From assembly GCF_005239225.2 (NCBI RefSeq), contig NC_133299.1, positions 13,024,967 through 13,088,966 on the forward strand: a stretch of 64,000 nt of DNA, written 5' to 3'. The position numbers and the translations under genes are program-made. Shown here piece after piece: positions 1 to 11,905 of this stretch. The DNA is from Populus alba. Lineage: Eukaryota; Streptophyta; Magnoliopsida; Malpighiales; Salicaceae. A model generated the notes under the pieces. The model was not told the origin of the DNA, did not search any database, and worked only from the letters and a program-made list of their open reading frames with translations. Positions within the stretch are counted from its first letter, which is position 1. Each line of letters begins with the position of its first letter.

Positions 1-1
1 G

Positions 2-1863
2 TCTAATAATTCCTTGACTGGTTCCCTATCATTAAAAGTAGGTAACCTACACAATCTCATGGAGTTGGACATATCAGGAAACAAATTGTCAGGTACAATT
101 CCTAGTACACTCGGCACTTGTATCAGTTTAGAACGCCTTCATTTAGAGGGGAACAAGTTTGAAGGGCCGATTCCAGAATCTTTGGAAACTTTGAGAGGTT
201 TGGAAGAACTAGATCTGTCAGAAAATAATTTAACTGGGAGGGTCCCTCAATTTCTCGGAAGGTTTTCAGGTCTCAGGCATCTGAATCTTTCTCATAATAA
301 TTTAGAGGGGGAAGTGTCAAGAGATGGTATATTTGCAAATGCAAGTGCCTTCTCAGTAGTTGGGAATGATAAGCTCTGTGGAGGTATCCGAGAATTGCAT
401 TTACCTCTATGCTCCAGGAAAAAACCCAGAGAACCTCCTTCCTTCAAGGTAGTAATACCAGCAACAATTGCAGCAGTATTCATTTCTGTTCTATTGTGCT
501 CTCTGTCAATTTTTTGTATCAGAAGAAAGTTACAAAGGAATTCCAACAAACCTCCCCCTGAGGAGCAGCAAGTAGGTATTTCATACTCGGAACTCATAAA
601 ATCAACCAATGGATTCGCTGCTGAAAACTTGATTGGTTCTGGAAGTTTTGGATCTGTATACAAAGGAATTCTTTCTGGTGAGGGAAGAATTGTTGCGATT
701 AAGATTATGAACCTTCTTCAGAAAGGTGGTTCAAAAAGTTTCATTGATGAATGTAATGCTTTAAGAAGCATAAGGCATCGTAATCTCCTGAAGATCATCA
801 CTGCTTGCTCGACCGTTGATCATCAAGGTAATGATTTCAAAGGTCTTGTTTTTGAGTTCATGTCTAATGGCAATCTAGACCAGTGGCTACATCCAACAAC
901 TGAACAGCAATATCGAACCAAGAAATTGAGCTTTACTCAAAGACTGAATATTGCCGTTGATGTTGCTTCTGCATTGGATTATCTCCACAACCATTGTGAA
1001 ACCACAATCGTTCATTGTGATTTAAAGCCAAGCAACGTGCTCCTTGATGACGATATGACAGCCCACGTTGGTGACTTTGGATTAGCTAAATTCCTCTCTG
1101 AAGCATCCAAGAATCCCTCCATAACTCAAACAATTTCTGCAGCTTTAAAGGGTTCAATTGGCTACATCCCTCCAGGTATGGGTCTTAACCTGACGAATCA
1201 TCTTGAACTCATGATTGCTAATTTTATCCCTAAATTGCAACTACTTTTGCACAACTCTCTGCTGAAAAGTTTTGTATCCTTCAAAAAACTTGCTAAAATC
1301 TATGAAACATTCTTTTGTACATTGCAGTTCATCTGCTTTGTTTATCTTAGTGTCTAAATTAGAATTGCATACAAATCTCTCTAAATGATAGTATACTGGC
1401 ACTTGCAGAGTATGGGATGAGAGGCGAAGTTTCTGTACTTGGAGATATTTACAGCTATGGAATACTACTGCTAGAGATGTTCACAGCAAAAAGACCTACC
1501 GATGACATGTTCGAAGGTGATCTAAATATTCACAAGTTTGCTGATATGGCTTTCCCTGGCAATGTCATGGCTATCGTTGACCCATCGATGCTAGCTGAAG
1601 AAGAGATTTATGAGAATGAGATAAATGAACATGGCATAGAAGAAAGAGCAATAATCCACGATAATGATTTTCAAGTCAACAGGACAAGCAACATTGAGGA
1701 ATGCCTGGTGTCTCTTATGGAAATCGGACTCTCATGCTCCAACAAATCACCTGGGAAACGGATGGCGATGAACATAGTTGTGAATAAATTGCAAGTAATA
1801 AGAGATTCATTCTTTAGATCTATTAACAGGTTAGGTAAGAATGTTGCTGTAGATTTTAAATGA
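2..1863 (+). CDS. LRR receptor-like serine/threonine kinase, subfamily XII type (5' truncated by window)
   Basis: Exons 2..1175 and 1409..1863; the reading frame is already open at base 2, so the start lies outside the window. Visible order: the last four or so leucine-rich repeats (LxxLxLSxNxLxGxIP pattern), an LRR C-terminal cap with the motif GNDKLCGG, one membrane segment (about nt 449-520), then a complete kinase domain. The kinase shows the P-loop IGSGSFGSVYKG, the VAIK lysine (about nt 700), HCDLKPSN in the catalytic loop, DFG, and PPEYG built across the intron. The catalytic loop has C before D, making it a non-RD kinase as is usual for innate immune receptors such as FLS2, EFR and Xa21. 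The 233-bp intron splits the glutamate codon of PPEYG (CCAG/gtatgg...ttgcag/AGTATG), the position usual for this subfamily. It is likely a plasma-membrane receptor; ligand unknown. Closest type by eye is the At3g47570-like group. No disabling mutation is visible. Confidence 0.93.
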
Positions 1864-4076
1864 ACATAGTGTGAACTCGTAGCATAGGCTGGACTGTCAG
1901 CTTAGTTATTACTAGGTAAAAAACTCTTCTGTTGTCATTATATTTCTACCACTATGTGATATTGCTATGTGCCTGACTATGATTGGCGTAATCTAATGTT
2001 CATTGAGTAGCCCACTTTAGATTTCCTCAATCTGATAATAATGATCCATCTACTTGCTATTATTAATGGTATTGTTACTCATTTTTTATTATATAAAAAA
2101 ATCAAGAAAAAAACAAAAAAAAATCCAAAATATAAAAGGATGTGCATAAAAAAAAAAACTTAGAAAATTATCCAAGTTAGTGGTGAAGAACCAAAAATAA
2201 TAAGTGGAAAAGTTACAGAGTCATAATGTATAAGATTAGCAGAATTAACAACCCAATTCTAATTGACAAAGAGCCCCATTAATTGACAAAGGACCTTATT
2301 AATGAAAATATTTTTTTTTTGGGTAAAGAAATACAAATTTGGATAAGTAAGGATTAAATGAGAATTTTGAATGGCTTAATTAATCTTATTGAGGACTTGA
2401 TTGCAAGAAAAATCAATTTTTAGAGTCAATTTATGTTAATTGGAATAAATTAAAGTCTAGGGACTTGATTGGTTTTTTGAGAGGTTTAATTGGATGAATC
2501 AGGGGCTTAATTGTTATAATATTGAAGTTTGATAGGCAATTAAGGACTTGATTAAAAAAATCTAAAATCAAGGACTAAATTGAAAAAGGCGTGAGATTGT
2601 ATAGGCTGAAATTGACCAAATTAGAAGCCAAATTGAATAAAATTGAAAGTTTGATAATCAATCAAAGGTCCAATTGCACAAATAAAAAACCATGGACCAA
2701 AATAAAAATGGCGATGAACTTTGGGGATGATGATTGAGTTTGATAGGGGTGAAATTACATGATATTTAAAGCTTGGGAGGCAATTACGGGTGCAATTAAA
2801 AGCAATTAGAAGAACATAGACTAAAGTGAAGATTTTCAAATCTCAAATTGAAAACCCTAATTTCTAGGGTTTAACCTAAATGACGTGTTGTTCGACCACT
2901 GTTTAGCTTCTTCTTTATCAGTTTTGGTTGATTGAGTGGACACCTCCAAACAAATGAATATGACATCTTTGACCACCTCTAAGGCTGTAATCACCACAAT
3001 TAAACTGATAAACACCCAATTTATAAAGATCAACTACTCTCATCAAATGTTTACATTCCATTTTCTTTAATAAACTCAACAATATCTTATCCTTGATCAG
3101 CCATCATTGCATTTTCAGATTCTCAACTAATCGAGTTGGCACCTTTAAATGAATAAATGTGAAACTAAACACCTCCAAATTGAGCAAGAGTGGATCCAAT
3201 CGAAAGGTATGGTTCTCTTTTATCAAGTTTAGGTGGTCTCCTATGACATTTACATCGAAGTTGCTCCAACTAAGTCTCGAAATTGCTACAGACCTCTAAA
3301 TTGAGATACTTCTTTGTGCAAAACCACTCAACTTTTTCTTGTATTCACACTTCAAAATTCCCAAAGGGTTCTTATCAAGGGTCATAAATCTTTCATCCAA
3401 AATCAGAAGGTGAGGGATGCATGCCTTTGTCTCAAAGCAAAACAAAACCATCTAGGCAAATTTGTTACAAAATCTCTATCCCAACACCATTTAAAGACAT
3501 AGGTTCTAGCTATTAACATTTGTCTAAAACTCTTTTATTTTGATTAGAGGGCTAAGGTTTTGTAAATCCCAAGAAAAAAATAAATAAATGAAAGTGAAGA
3601 AATTCATGCATATGGTTAAAAAAAATATATAGGAATTCAGAAATTTTTTGAATATGAATCTCCTGGTGAAATAATTCAAGATATTATAATGAACTCCGTA
3701 CTGTTGAGGGTTGGATTTAATTGAAAAAAATAATAATAATAATACACTTAAGGGAAAAAGGGGGCCTAAATGCAAATAAGAGAAAATATAGAGTATAAAC
3801 ACTATCTCCTCACCAAAACAAAATCGGTAGGAACCATAAGGAGAGAGAATAGGGAGTTTTATACCCATTCTTGAGAAATCAAGAGAGAAACACTAACATT
3901 TCGAGAACCCATCCAAGATTTAGAGCTTATAGATGGGAATAAACACTTGAGAGCAAAGGATTACCAAGAAATTGAACAATAAGAAAAGAAAGGAGGGAGT
4001 TGAAAATCTTCAACTGGTTAAAGATCAAGATCTTAATTTGTTACCAGGTAAGGTATTCTAAACATAATTTAAATAA
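1864..4076. other. 3' flank of the RLK and retrotransposon-like intergenic DNA
   Basis: No convincing gene. After the stop there is an AT-rich 3' flank. About 2280-2880 is made of recurring words such as ggacttgattg and ccaaattgaa, a texture also seen at 9420-9720, which suggests decayed LTR sequence. 3700-4000 has a GAGA-rich stretch resembling an LTR leader, but I found no paired LTR. The short ORFs here (for example 3314-3502) match nothing I recognise and are probably chance. Confidence 0.4.
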
Positions 4077-4100
4077 ATATATATATATATATATATATAT
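4077..4100. repeat. (AT)n microsatellite
   Basis: Uninterrupted alternating AT of about 24 bp. Confidence 0.9.
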
Positions 4101-4624
4101 CATTTTTAAATTCGATAAAGAATTGATGCCTTGATATTGAATCATAGGTTAGGGTTCTTAGACATAAATTGGGGAAAAAGTACTTATTGTTGAAATTAAG
4201 TTAATTTATGTGTGTGGCATGTAGTTTATGAAAGTATTGTGTGAAGAGGAGGGGGAGACAACTCTGGACAGACTTGTCTCCTGACTTTCAGTGAGATTTT
4301 GAATAGAAGGATGAGGGAATTAGGATAGGATTCCTCATAGAAATTGTAGATTTGAATGTTATCTAACCAAGGAAATTGGTCTTGCTCAATTTGAAGATGT
4401 AGAACTCCAGTTATGAGTTACCAACTGAAACTGAGTCATGACTAATTATGTAGGGCAGCAGGACTGATTAGTTGATGAGCAATTTTGACTATCTTAGAGG
4501 TAAAATTGGGTTCTCCTTCCTTAGATAACTGGTAGCCTCGTGTCTTAGCTTTCTAACGAGATAAATTTCACTTAAAATGGAGTTTTAGAACCTCAGATAT
4601 AGTTAAAAACCTTATGAGTGTTCG

Positions 4625-4974
4625 GACAGTGACAGTTGGAAATTGGACAGAGACGGTTCAAAGTCAGACAGTGACAGTTGGAAATTGGACAGTGACAGTT
4701 CAAAGTCAGATAGTAACGGTTCAAAGTCAGACAATGACAGTTGGAAATTAGACAATGACAGTTCAAAGTCAGATAGTAACGGTTCAAAGTCAGACAATAA
4801 CAATTGGAAATTGGACAGTGACAGTTCAAAGTCAGACAGTAACGGTTCAAAGTCAGACAATAACAATTGGAAATTGGACAGTGACAGTTCAAAATTAGAC
4901 AGTAATAGTTGGAAACTGGACAGTAACAGTTCAAAATTTGACAGTGACAGTTGGAAATTGGACAATAACAATAG
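4625..4974. repeat. 21-bp minisatellite, 16 units with no indels
   Basis: Sixteen consecutive units of exactly 21 bp run from 4625 to 4960, followed by a partial seventeenth. The unit is of the form gacagtgacagttggaaatt plus one base. Two main unit types differ in their second half (ttggaaattg versus ttcaaagtca). From 4667 to 4855 they are arranged as three copies of a 63-bp higher-order repeat. Because 21 is a multiple of three, long frames stay open on both strands. The + frame reads as heptads of the type DSDSWKL, DSDSSKS and DSNGSKS. No start context, splice signal or neighbouring gene supports translation, and the surrounding DNA looks retrotransposon-derived. Confidence 0.9.
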
Positions 4975-5356
4975 ATTTTCACGTGAATACTATAAATAAG
5001 AATATAAAAGAATTGAGTCATACGAATGCTTACACGTTGAGATACTAACTCTGAAAATATATATGAGAAATGTATGTATGTTATTATGAGAAAATGAGCA
5101 TGCATAAAAAGTAATATATGAGTAATGGATGAATATGAATTCTCTATAATAACGGCTTGAAGGAATCATAACCAAAAAACTTCCTTATGATTCAGGAGGA
5201 GCAACCAGGATTGGATCTTCTGTTAGGGGAGGTCGCAAGACAGGCGAAGCAGGTGCGTGATTTTCCTCCTATTTGCACTTATATAATTTAAAATTTGTCT
5301 GGTGTATGCAATTACAGTAAATGTCGTGTTCAATATAAATAAAATCTAGCATAAAT
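4975..5356. other. Spacer between two tandem arrays
   Basis: I see no gene. The stretch around 5185-5260 is slightly more GC-rich and, like 4240-4600, has the texture of LTR sequence, but no partner LTR was found. Confidence 0.35.
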
Positions 5357-5585
5357 ACAAGATTAGCTTCAGCTCATGGAATCCGTGATAGGATTGGCGG
5401 GATGTGAATTACAAGATTAGCTTTGGCTAATGGCATCCGTGATAGGATTGCCGGGAGATAATTTACAAGATTAGCTTCGGCTAATGGTATCTGTGATAGG
5501 ATTGTCAGGATGGGATTTACAAGATTAGCTTCGGCTAATGGCATCCGTGATAGGATTGCCGAGAGATGAATTACAAGATTAGACT
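5357..5585. repeat. 54-bp tandem repeat, four full copies
   Basis: Copies start at 5357, 5411, 5465 and 5519, with a partial copy at 5573. The spacing is exactly 54 bp each time. Core words are acaagattagcttcggctaa and atccgtgataggattg. As 54 is 18 codons, a minus-strand frame stays open through the array (18-residue repeat with ANLVNP...), but no gene context supports translation. Probably part of a decayed LTR element together with the 21-bp array upstream. Confidence 0.9.
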
Positions 5586-6100
5586 TTGCAATGTCACCCA
5601 GTGTATGCAAGTAAATAAGATTATTCAACTAAGAATATACAAATGAGTGTTAATTGGGTTTAAAAGATCTACAAGCAAAATATAAGTTCCTTGTTAGAAT
5701 TCTCATGGATTCGATAGAAAGTTAATACTTCATTCGTATTCATTACAAGAGCATACATATATTCTTTATCAACATAATGGTATGTTTATTTATGTACAGG
5801 TCCATCAAACATCCAGGAAGATCATTAGTTTAGGACTCTACTTTATGATGCTTATGTAAATATTTAACTTAAACAAAAGGGAATTAACGTGATATGTAGT
5901 ATACTTTTGTGTAAACCTTGATGTAATTATAAAAGTTTCAGCTTGGCATTTAGTATTTTAGTTATCTTGTAATTAACCCTTTTGAAACATTTAAGGACAC
6001 TTGTTATGTTTGTAAATACTTTCTTTGCATGTTAGTATTCCTTTTTTTTAAATTTTTATGATATGATGTTTGGAACTATGTTTCATATTGATCTTACTCG

Positions 6101-6102
<2 letters not shown>
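5586..6102. other. Intergenic, no gene seen
   Basis: AT-rich sequence with no recognisable coding or RNA feature; possibly the remainder of the same decayed LTR. Confidence 0.35.

Positions 6103-6133
<31 letters not shown>
6103..6133. repeat. (AT)n microsatellite
   Basis: Alternating AT of about 30 bp. Confidence 0.9.
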
Positions 6134-6136
<3 letters not shown>

Positions 6137-8149
6137 GTGGAATTATGAGGTTTGATATAAGGTCCAGAATTATGGGACCTTGTGATGATGGGCTGATTGA
6201 GTAAACTGATAGTAGTCGATAACTTGGTGGTGTCCTAAATGCAAACGAAACTCTGCTGAATTTTTGAAAAAAAATATATTTACCCTCAAATAAAAAGGAT
6301 ATGTTGGAAATTTTTACATTGATCGAGTCGTGCAATCGAACTGTTACAGGTTTTATCAATTTATGTTTGAATCCATCAATAACCCTAGTCAAACCCTATA
6401 AATACTCCATTTAAAATAAAGAAAAGAGGAGAGAGAGGAAAAACATGAAGAAAACACACTATGAAAAGATTCTTGTGTGAAGGTTTAAAAGCTTAATATA
6501 AAATGTCTAACAAGTTTTGAAAGGAAAAATATAGTTAAAGAGAAAAGAGGGAATAAAAGAGAAGAAAAACAATAACTCATAGCCAACAAGCTTAGAGAAG
6601 ATATAGCCATGTAAAAGTTCAAGGGTGGAGTCTATATGGTTTCCCTATTCATGATTTCTTAATTTTTAAATCTCTTTTGATGTTGTTTGAGCTTATCTTG
6701 TATTTTTTGGCTTGATTTTGGTGCTGGAATAATCTAATGTTTTTTTGACAGAGTTTGTTTTGTTTTTGTTATTGTTTTAAACATGTTTTAGATTCCGCAA
6801 GCTTTTGTTATGATAGTTTTGTTTTTGGTTTTGTTTCTTGTTTTAGGCTTACACTGAAGGCATGATTTTGTGTTTTGATGTTTGTTTGATTCTGTGTTCT
6901 TAGCCCAATAGCATGTTAATGATGTATTTTAGGTATTTTGATTGGTGTTTAAATATGTTTTGTAATAAAACAGTAAGTTGCTTTTGTTTGTGGGTTAAAT
7001 ATTTTGGAAGCATTTTAATCAATTCGATGTATTTTAGTGCAAGTCCATGGTTCATACAAGCATGTTTTGGTATATAGATGTTAAAAATACCAAGTTTTGA
7101 ATCCAAATAGTATGAATACATTTGTTATTTAGCTTTGATAGTTTTGAACTTTAAAACTTCATTCATGTTATTGAAGTTTTAATGTTATTTATTGGTTCTT
7201 TGGATTCAACTATGCTTAGTATTGGTAATGTAGTTTGTAAGGACCAAAAGCAGCATATTTCAGAAGCCTAAAAGGCTAGTTCTGGGTTTAATAATAGGCT
7301 GGGAATTTCTTGGTTGCTGGGTTTGATTTTTTCATGTTTTTTTAAAGAACATTGTCTTAGCCCTATGATTTGAACCGATTTTGGTCCAATTCTTTGAATT
7401 AAACCATTCAAGTAACTTGACTAGTAGATAATGTAGGGTTTATTTGCATCAATAACAAGTTTATGAGGATTTTAATCATAGAATTTTGGTTTTGAACGAA
7501 AACTCATTTTGACAAAATCGTGTTGGTTCTTTGATAACCGAAGTGAATGAATGCTAGATTATGTATCCTTGCATGATTTTGAATAAAACTCTGCCCTTGA
7601 TTGCATGAAAACTTGTTTAGATTGAGATTTGTGCTTGTTGGGTTCTTGATAAATGTTTTTTGTATTCTTCACGATTTGAGTATTAGATCCATTTTTTTGT
7701 GGAATTGTTTTTTTTTAATTTTCAACTTTAATTTTGTTTCAATTTAAACCTTTTTTTTTGTTTAGTTTTTTGGTCAAACCTTACTTTTTATTTTATGTTC
7801 ATGGTTGAACCAATGTCTTTTGGTCGACCTATTTAGGCTTTATTTGTTTGGATAACTTTTTGTTACAAATTTTTATGGCCAAATAAAGTGTTTAGCAAAA
7901 CACACCTTTAAGTTCATTTTGGCAGTTTTTCTGGGGGGAAAAAATTTGTTTTACCAAACATGACCATACAAAAAATTTAAAAAAAAAACAAAAAATAATT
8001 TTGTTTGTTGCATATGGCCCAATCCTTACAAAAAAAAATGCATTTTATTTATAAAAAGGAGTGAATAATGTTTTTAGCATTATTTTTAGAAACTTTTGTG
8101 TTTTGTTTTGTTTTGTATTTGTTTTTGGAATTTACAATAATTTTTTAAA
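6134..8149. other. Intergenic, possible LTR promoter remnant
   Basis: No gene. A TATA-like ctataaatac at about 6395 followed by a GAGAGAGG-rich leader resembles an LTR promoter. 6650-7860 is T-rich, with many tttgtttttg runs as in retrotransposon leaders. Around 7836-7966 the words gtttggataac and gttttaccaaac face each other and could be a small MITE; I could not find its target duplication. Confidence 0.3.
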
Positions 8150-8640
8150 ATTCCTTAAGTATCTGACCAATACTTTAGCTATTCAAGAGCCTTTATTTTT
8201 TGATAGATGGACACTTATATTCATTGGTTTTTTTATATTTGCTATTGTGACCTTTAAAAAATTTATTGAGTTTTCTCAACATAGTGATATTGAGACAATA
8301 CTAATCCATCACATGTCTTAAAAAAGAAATTATTCTTAGTATGACATTTCAATATCTAAGTTTTTCATGTCAAACTTATTTGTTAACATTTTATTGGTAG
8401 ACTTTATCATGCAGTCATTACTGCTCAAAATAAGCATATCATCTATAAAGAAACATACAATGACATAATATTTATTTGTATTTTTCACATTAACAAATTT
8501 ATTAACTTTGTTGATTTTGAACCCATTTGATAACATAACATTATCCAACTTTTCATGCTATTATTTATATACTTGTTTTAAACCATAAAGTTTTAGGGTT
8601 CTTTTTGCTCTTTAACCTGAATTTAGTCTATCTTCTCTCT
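8150..8640 (-). pseudogene. Ty1/Copia reverse transcriptase fragment
   Basis: Read on the minus strand, this resembles the Copia reverse transcriptase (RVT_2 family). It starts near 8600 with a LYGLKQ-like block, continues with a WHEKLDNVMLSNGF-type block, the active-site box FIDDML (usual form YVDDML) at about 8440, and a FDMKNL block at about 8360. It goes on past stop codons with a GLVLSQ-like stretch near 8290 and SVHLSKNKG near 8200. In-frame stops and a deletion before 8170 show it is dead. No LTRs, integrase or RNase H are attached. The overlapping + strand ORF at 8061-8321 is only its antisense. Confidence 0.75.
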
Positions 8641-8683
8641 TTTTGTGTCTGTTGTTGTCTTATTATGCTTTTGGCTGTATTAA

Positions 8684-8697
8684 TTGGTATCAAAGTC
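8684..8697 (+). other. Primer-binding site, initiator tRNA-Met type
   Basis: TTGGTATCAAAGTC differs by about two bases from the common plant retrotransposon primer site TTGGTATCAGAGCC. It lies just 3' of the truncated LTR end, as expected. Confidence 0.7.
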
Positions 8698-8959
8698 CAA
8701 TGATCCCAAGTTTATATTGCTTGTTGTGTGTTGCAATTTCATGAATAATTGTTTACAACTACCAACCATGGTAAAAAGAGGTGGTGAAGAAGGTGTGGTC
8801 ATAAAAAGGACAAGGATGCTTTTTTTTAGGAGAAGAGCATCTAAGAGCTCATCATGGAGGATATGTAGAGTTATATCACATAATTGACTCGTAGGTCAGA
8901 AGAGAAAGAACTACGGGAACAAAACCAAAACTAAGATAGTGATCATGGGACTTTGGACA

Positions 8960-9277
8960 ATACTGAAAACCAAATGCATGATCAGATGAGACAACCTCTT
9001 GATTGGGAAGAGATCAGATCTAGAGATTTTGACTTTCACATTAAAATCCTTGAATTTATAGAAACTTTACGAGTGGAGGAGTTTATAAATTGAATTGTTG
9101 AGGAGGAACGAATTAAGTAAAAAAGAGATTCTTGAACAAATACAAATAAAGCTGATTTTGATTAAATTAAAAGGTAGGGCTTCTACCTTATCATAAACCA
9201 ATTTTAAGGATTAAAGGGTAGGGATTATACCTTATTATAAACCAATTTTTAAGGATTGAAGGGTAGGGATTCTGCCT
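8960..9277 (+). pseudogene. Gypsy gag, N-terminal part
   Basis: The translated + strand shows a run like RSRDFDFHIKILEF, then VEEFIN and, after stops, KLKGRAS. This follows the usual order of plant Gypsy gag (FKVDIPEFHG, then EEFLDWL, then KLRGRAxxWW). The match breaks off right after the GRAS block, exactly where the nested insertion begins. Confidence 0.65.
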
Positions 9278-9300
9278 TGTCATAACCCAATTTTAGACCC
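9168..9300. repeat. 44/45-bp triplication spanning an insertion junction
   Basis: Three copies with the word gtaggg at 9174, 9218 and 9263. Each joins gag sequence (aaaggtaggg.ttct.cct) to an LTR-start-like sequence (t.tcataaaccaatttt). The third copy runs on into the intact insertion. Confidence 0.8.
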
Positions 9301-10097
9301 CCCCTAAAAATTTCTCATCTTCATGTAATAAATATTTTTCTTTCAAAAATTAAAAAAATATTTTGGATCACAAATAGGCAAGCATTTAATCCACAACTAG
9401 TTTGAATATCATTAGGATGGAAAATTTGGAAGTCTTGTAGAGGAAAAGGCTGAAAATGGACTGAATTGGTTAGAATTGGTTACAATTGCACAAATTAGAA
9501 GTTAAAGGACTAAAAGTGACAAGATGGTGAAGTTTGGGAGTCCATTTATACCAATGGAGAGCTTAATTGAAGAAAATATTAAATATCAATGGTCCAATTG
9601 AAAATGCCGAAGGTGAAACTGAAAAGGTTCTTAAGATTAAGATTCAAATCAGGACTTGATTGAAAACTTCTAGAAGATATGGTCGGAAATTGAAAAGGGG
9701 TTGGCGACCAAATTAAAAAACCTATTTTTTTCAAAATGCAAAAATGGCACCGTCCAATTTATGATTCATTACCTCTTTCATTCTTCCTAGCCATGCCACA
9801 AAAGAAACAACGTGAGTATAGGTCTCTTAGCTGCATTATCCTCCACACATCTCACCAAACAGGGCAACAAACATGTCTACCTTACAGCCTTGCATTCGTA
9901 CTCCAACCTCTAGCCATAAAATACAAACTTTGCAGCCCCTTAAATGCTGCGCGCCAAAGCATGCTGCCCATCCAACCTCTTTGACAAGTGTACCATACTA
10001 CCAATACAGCAGGAGTTTAATGGAGGGTAAGGATCGACTCAAGGATGGAACGGCTTCAATGAGGCCACAAAGACATGGCATAGAAGGTTCTTAAATC

Positions 10098-10108
10098 TAT
10101 ATATAAAG
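10098..10108 (+). promoter_or_regulatory. TATA box of the nested LTR
   Basis: TATATATAAAG is followed after about 30 bp by a purine-rich leader (agaggggggagtt, then many gaaag words), the usual U3/R layout of a plant LTR. Activity is not shown. Confidence 0.4.
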
Positions 10109-11267
10109 GTGCTCAAGCTCTGATGAAGAGGGGGGAGTTTTTTAAGGTTTAGATGAAAAATAGAAACGAAAGAAATAGAGCAAAAGGAGAGAAAGTTAAA
10201 GAGCAACGCTAGAAAAAACCTTGGAGAGGAAATCCCATTAGAAATACAGTGAAGTGATGAGAAGATAGAAAAGGTAAGAATGGATAGAAAAGTTTACTTT
10301 GGTGGTAGCTCAGCAATGCAACCTCACCTCCAAAGCATTCTAAAATCTTAGAAAGAAAAGAAGAGGAACCATCAACTCATACACTTGAGTGGTAGTAACA
10401 ACATAGAAGTAGCTGACCATTGGAAAGGTTGCAACTTTTCTTCTTTTGTATTAATGAAGCCTTGATCATGTTATTTCCCTGGATGATGAAAGTGTAGGAC
10501 TGTCATGGTAGTGTCTGCACTCAAAATCATCTAGTTTTGGTTTGAAAAAACAAAAAGAAAAGTGTGATGGCGTGTTTTGCAAACCAAGCTGAGGTGCCCA
10601 GGTTCATTCCATGTCTTAAGTATTTATGTTGGGGTCTTGACTAGTGGATCTTTAAAAGCCTCTTTTCTTCTTCGATTTATTAGTGGCTGTTAGAGAGTTA
10701 ACAAGCTGATCTCTCCGTAAATTCAAGATCTAACCTACTCCCTGCCTATTTTGTGTTCTTTTAAAAGAAAAGAAAAATCCAAAAGATATATTTTGCATAT
10801 TTTATCATTTTTTTTAATTTTCAAAAAACAAATACAAAAATATTTTACATACATGGTTGGGGTTTTATAATCGGGCTGACACATGAAAAACAAAATTCAC
10901 TAATTTTTTGTTTCGATAAAATATCCTAAAAATAAGGATTAACATCATGATTCTATAAAACAAAGTAGAATAACGTAGGAAAAACACAAACAATAATAAC
11001 CTTTTATTTAAAGGATGCGATAAGGATAATGTCTACCTTTCTTTAAGCATAATTAATCTAATACATGAATCTTTGAACAAGCCAATGTCTATTTAGGATC
11101 TCTAGTTTTCTTAATTACTATGTAGTGACTCTAAAATAATTAATTTATTCAGCTTTGACATCCACCATGATGTGACATGTGTCGATACATAACATCGGGC
11201 GACGGCTCCACTTTTTGTTTATTTAACAAAAAGGTTTTTCTCGATTGGAGGAAATGAAGATTTTATT

Positions 11268-11277
11268 GGAGTCGCCA
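11268..11277 (-). other. Possible tRNA-Arg-type primer-binding site on the minus strand
   Basis: GGAGTCGCCA is the reverse complement of TGGCGACTCC, a primer-site core found in Tat/Ogre-type Gypsy elements. If real, an LTR read on the minus strand would run from about 13779 down to about 11279. The flanking text (gtcgccatctaataatatga) is typical of such LTR edges. Confidence 0.35.
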
Positions 11278-11519
11278 TCTAATAATATGAGGGAACTAAA
11301 AATCCCAAGTTAGACACTAGTCCTAGAGATTCAGGTACTGGGTTAGTTGTGATTAAGGGAAGGTAGACACCACCCTTAAAACAACCTTTCAAGAGAAAGG
11401 TTACCCTTACTTGTGTGTTTTTATATTTGATTCAAATGCTATTACCTTTTGAGCTTATTTACAATTTGTTTCTTTTAAAAATGGTTAACGTTGGTCCCTA
11501 AAAATATAAAACACGTCAA

Positions 11520-11905
11520 AAAATGACATCAATCCCTAAAAATAGGAGACTCGTCTAAAATGTCGACGTTTGACCCTAAAAAGGAGAGTTACATCTGAGT
11601 TACCAAAAAGAAATAATGGACATAATCCATATTTGGTATAAATACTCTTGACATCGGTCCTTTTCTGTAAAAAGAGACGTGTCGACAAACAATATTCGTA
11701 GGAGACGCATCAAAAAAAAATGAATGACATCAGTTCCTAAAAATAGGAGACTCGTCTAAAATATTGATGTTTAACCCTAAAAAGGAGAATTACGTCTGAG
11801 TTACCAAAAAGAAATTATGGACATAATCCATATTTGGTATTTAAATTTTTGACATCAATCATTTTTTGTAAAAAGAGATGTGTCGACAAACAATATTCAT
11901 TTATA
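11520..11905. repeat. 201-bp direct repeat, two copies
   Basis: The word aataggagactcgtctaaaa occurs at about 11541 and 11742, and long flanking stretches on both sides also match, giving a 201-bp period. Inside the nested LTR-like insertion. Confidence 0.8.

Noticed and set aside
292..663. 123-codon minus-strand ORF inside the LRR kinase
   Set aside because: Antisense of the kinase exon; no independent support.
4593..5105. 170-codon minus-strand ORF, plus a 119-codon minus ORF in another frame
   Set aside because: Both are products of the 21-bp array, which leaves several frames open; no gene context or splice signals.
8061..8321. 86-codon + strand ORF with hydrophobic stretches
   Set aside because: Overlaps the antisense strand of the Copia reverse transcriptase fragment; composition reflects AT-rich DNA.
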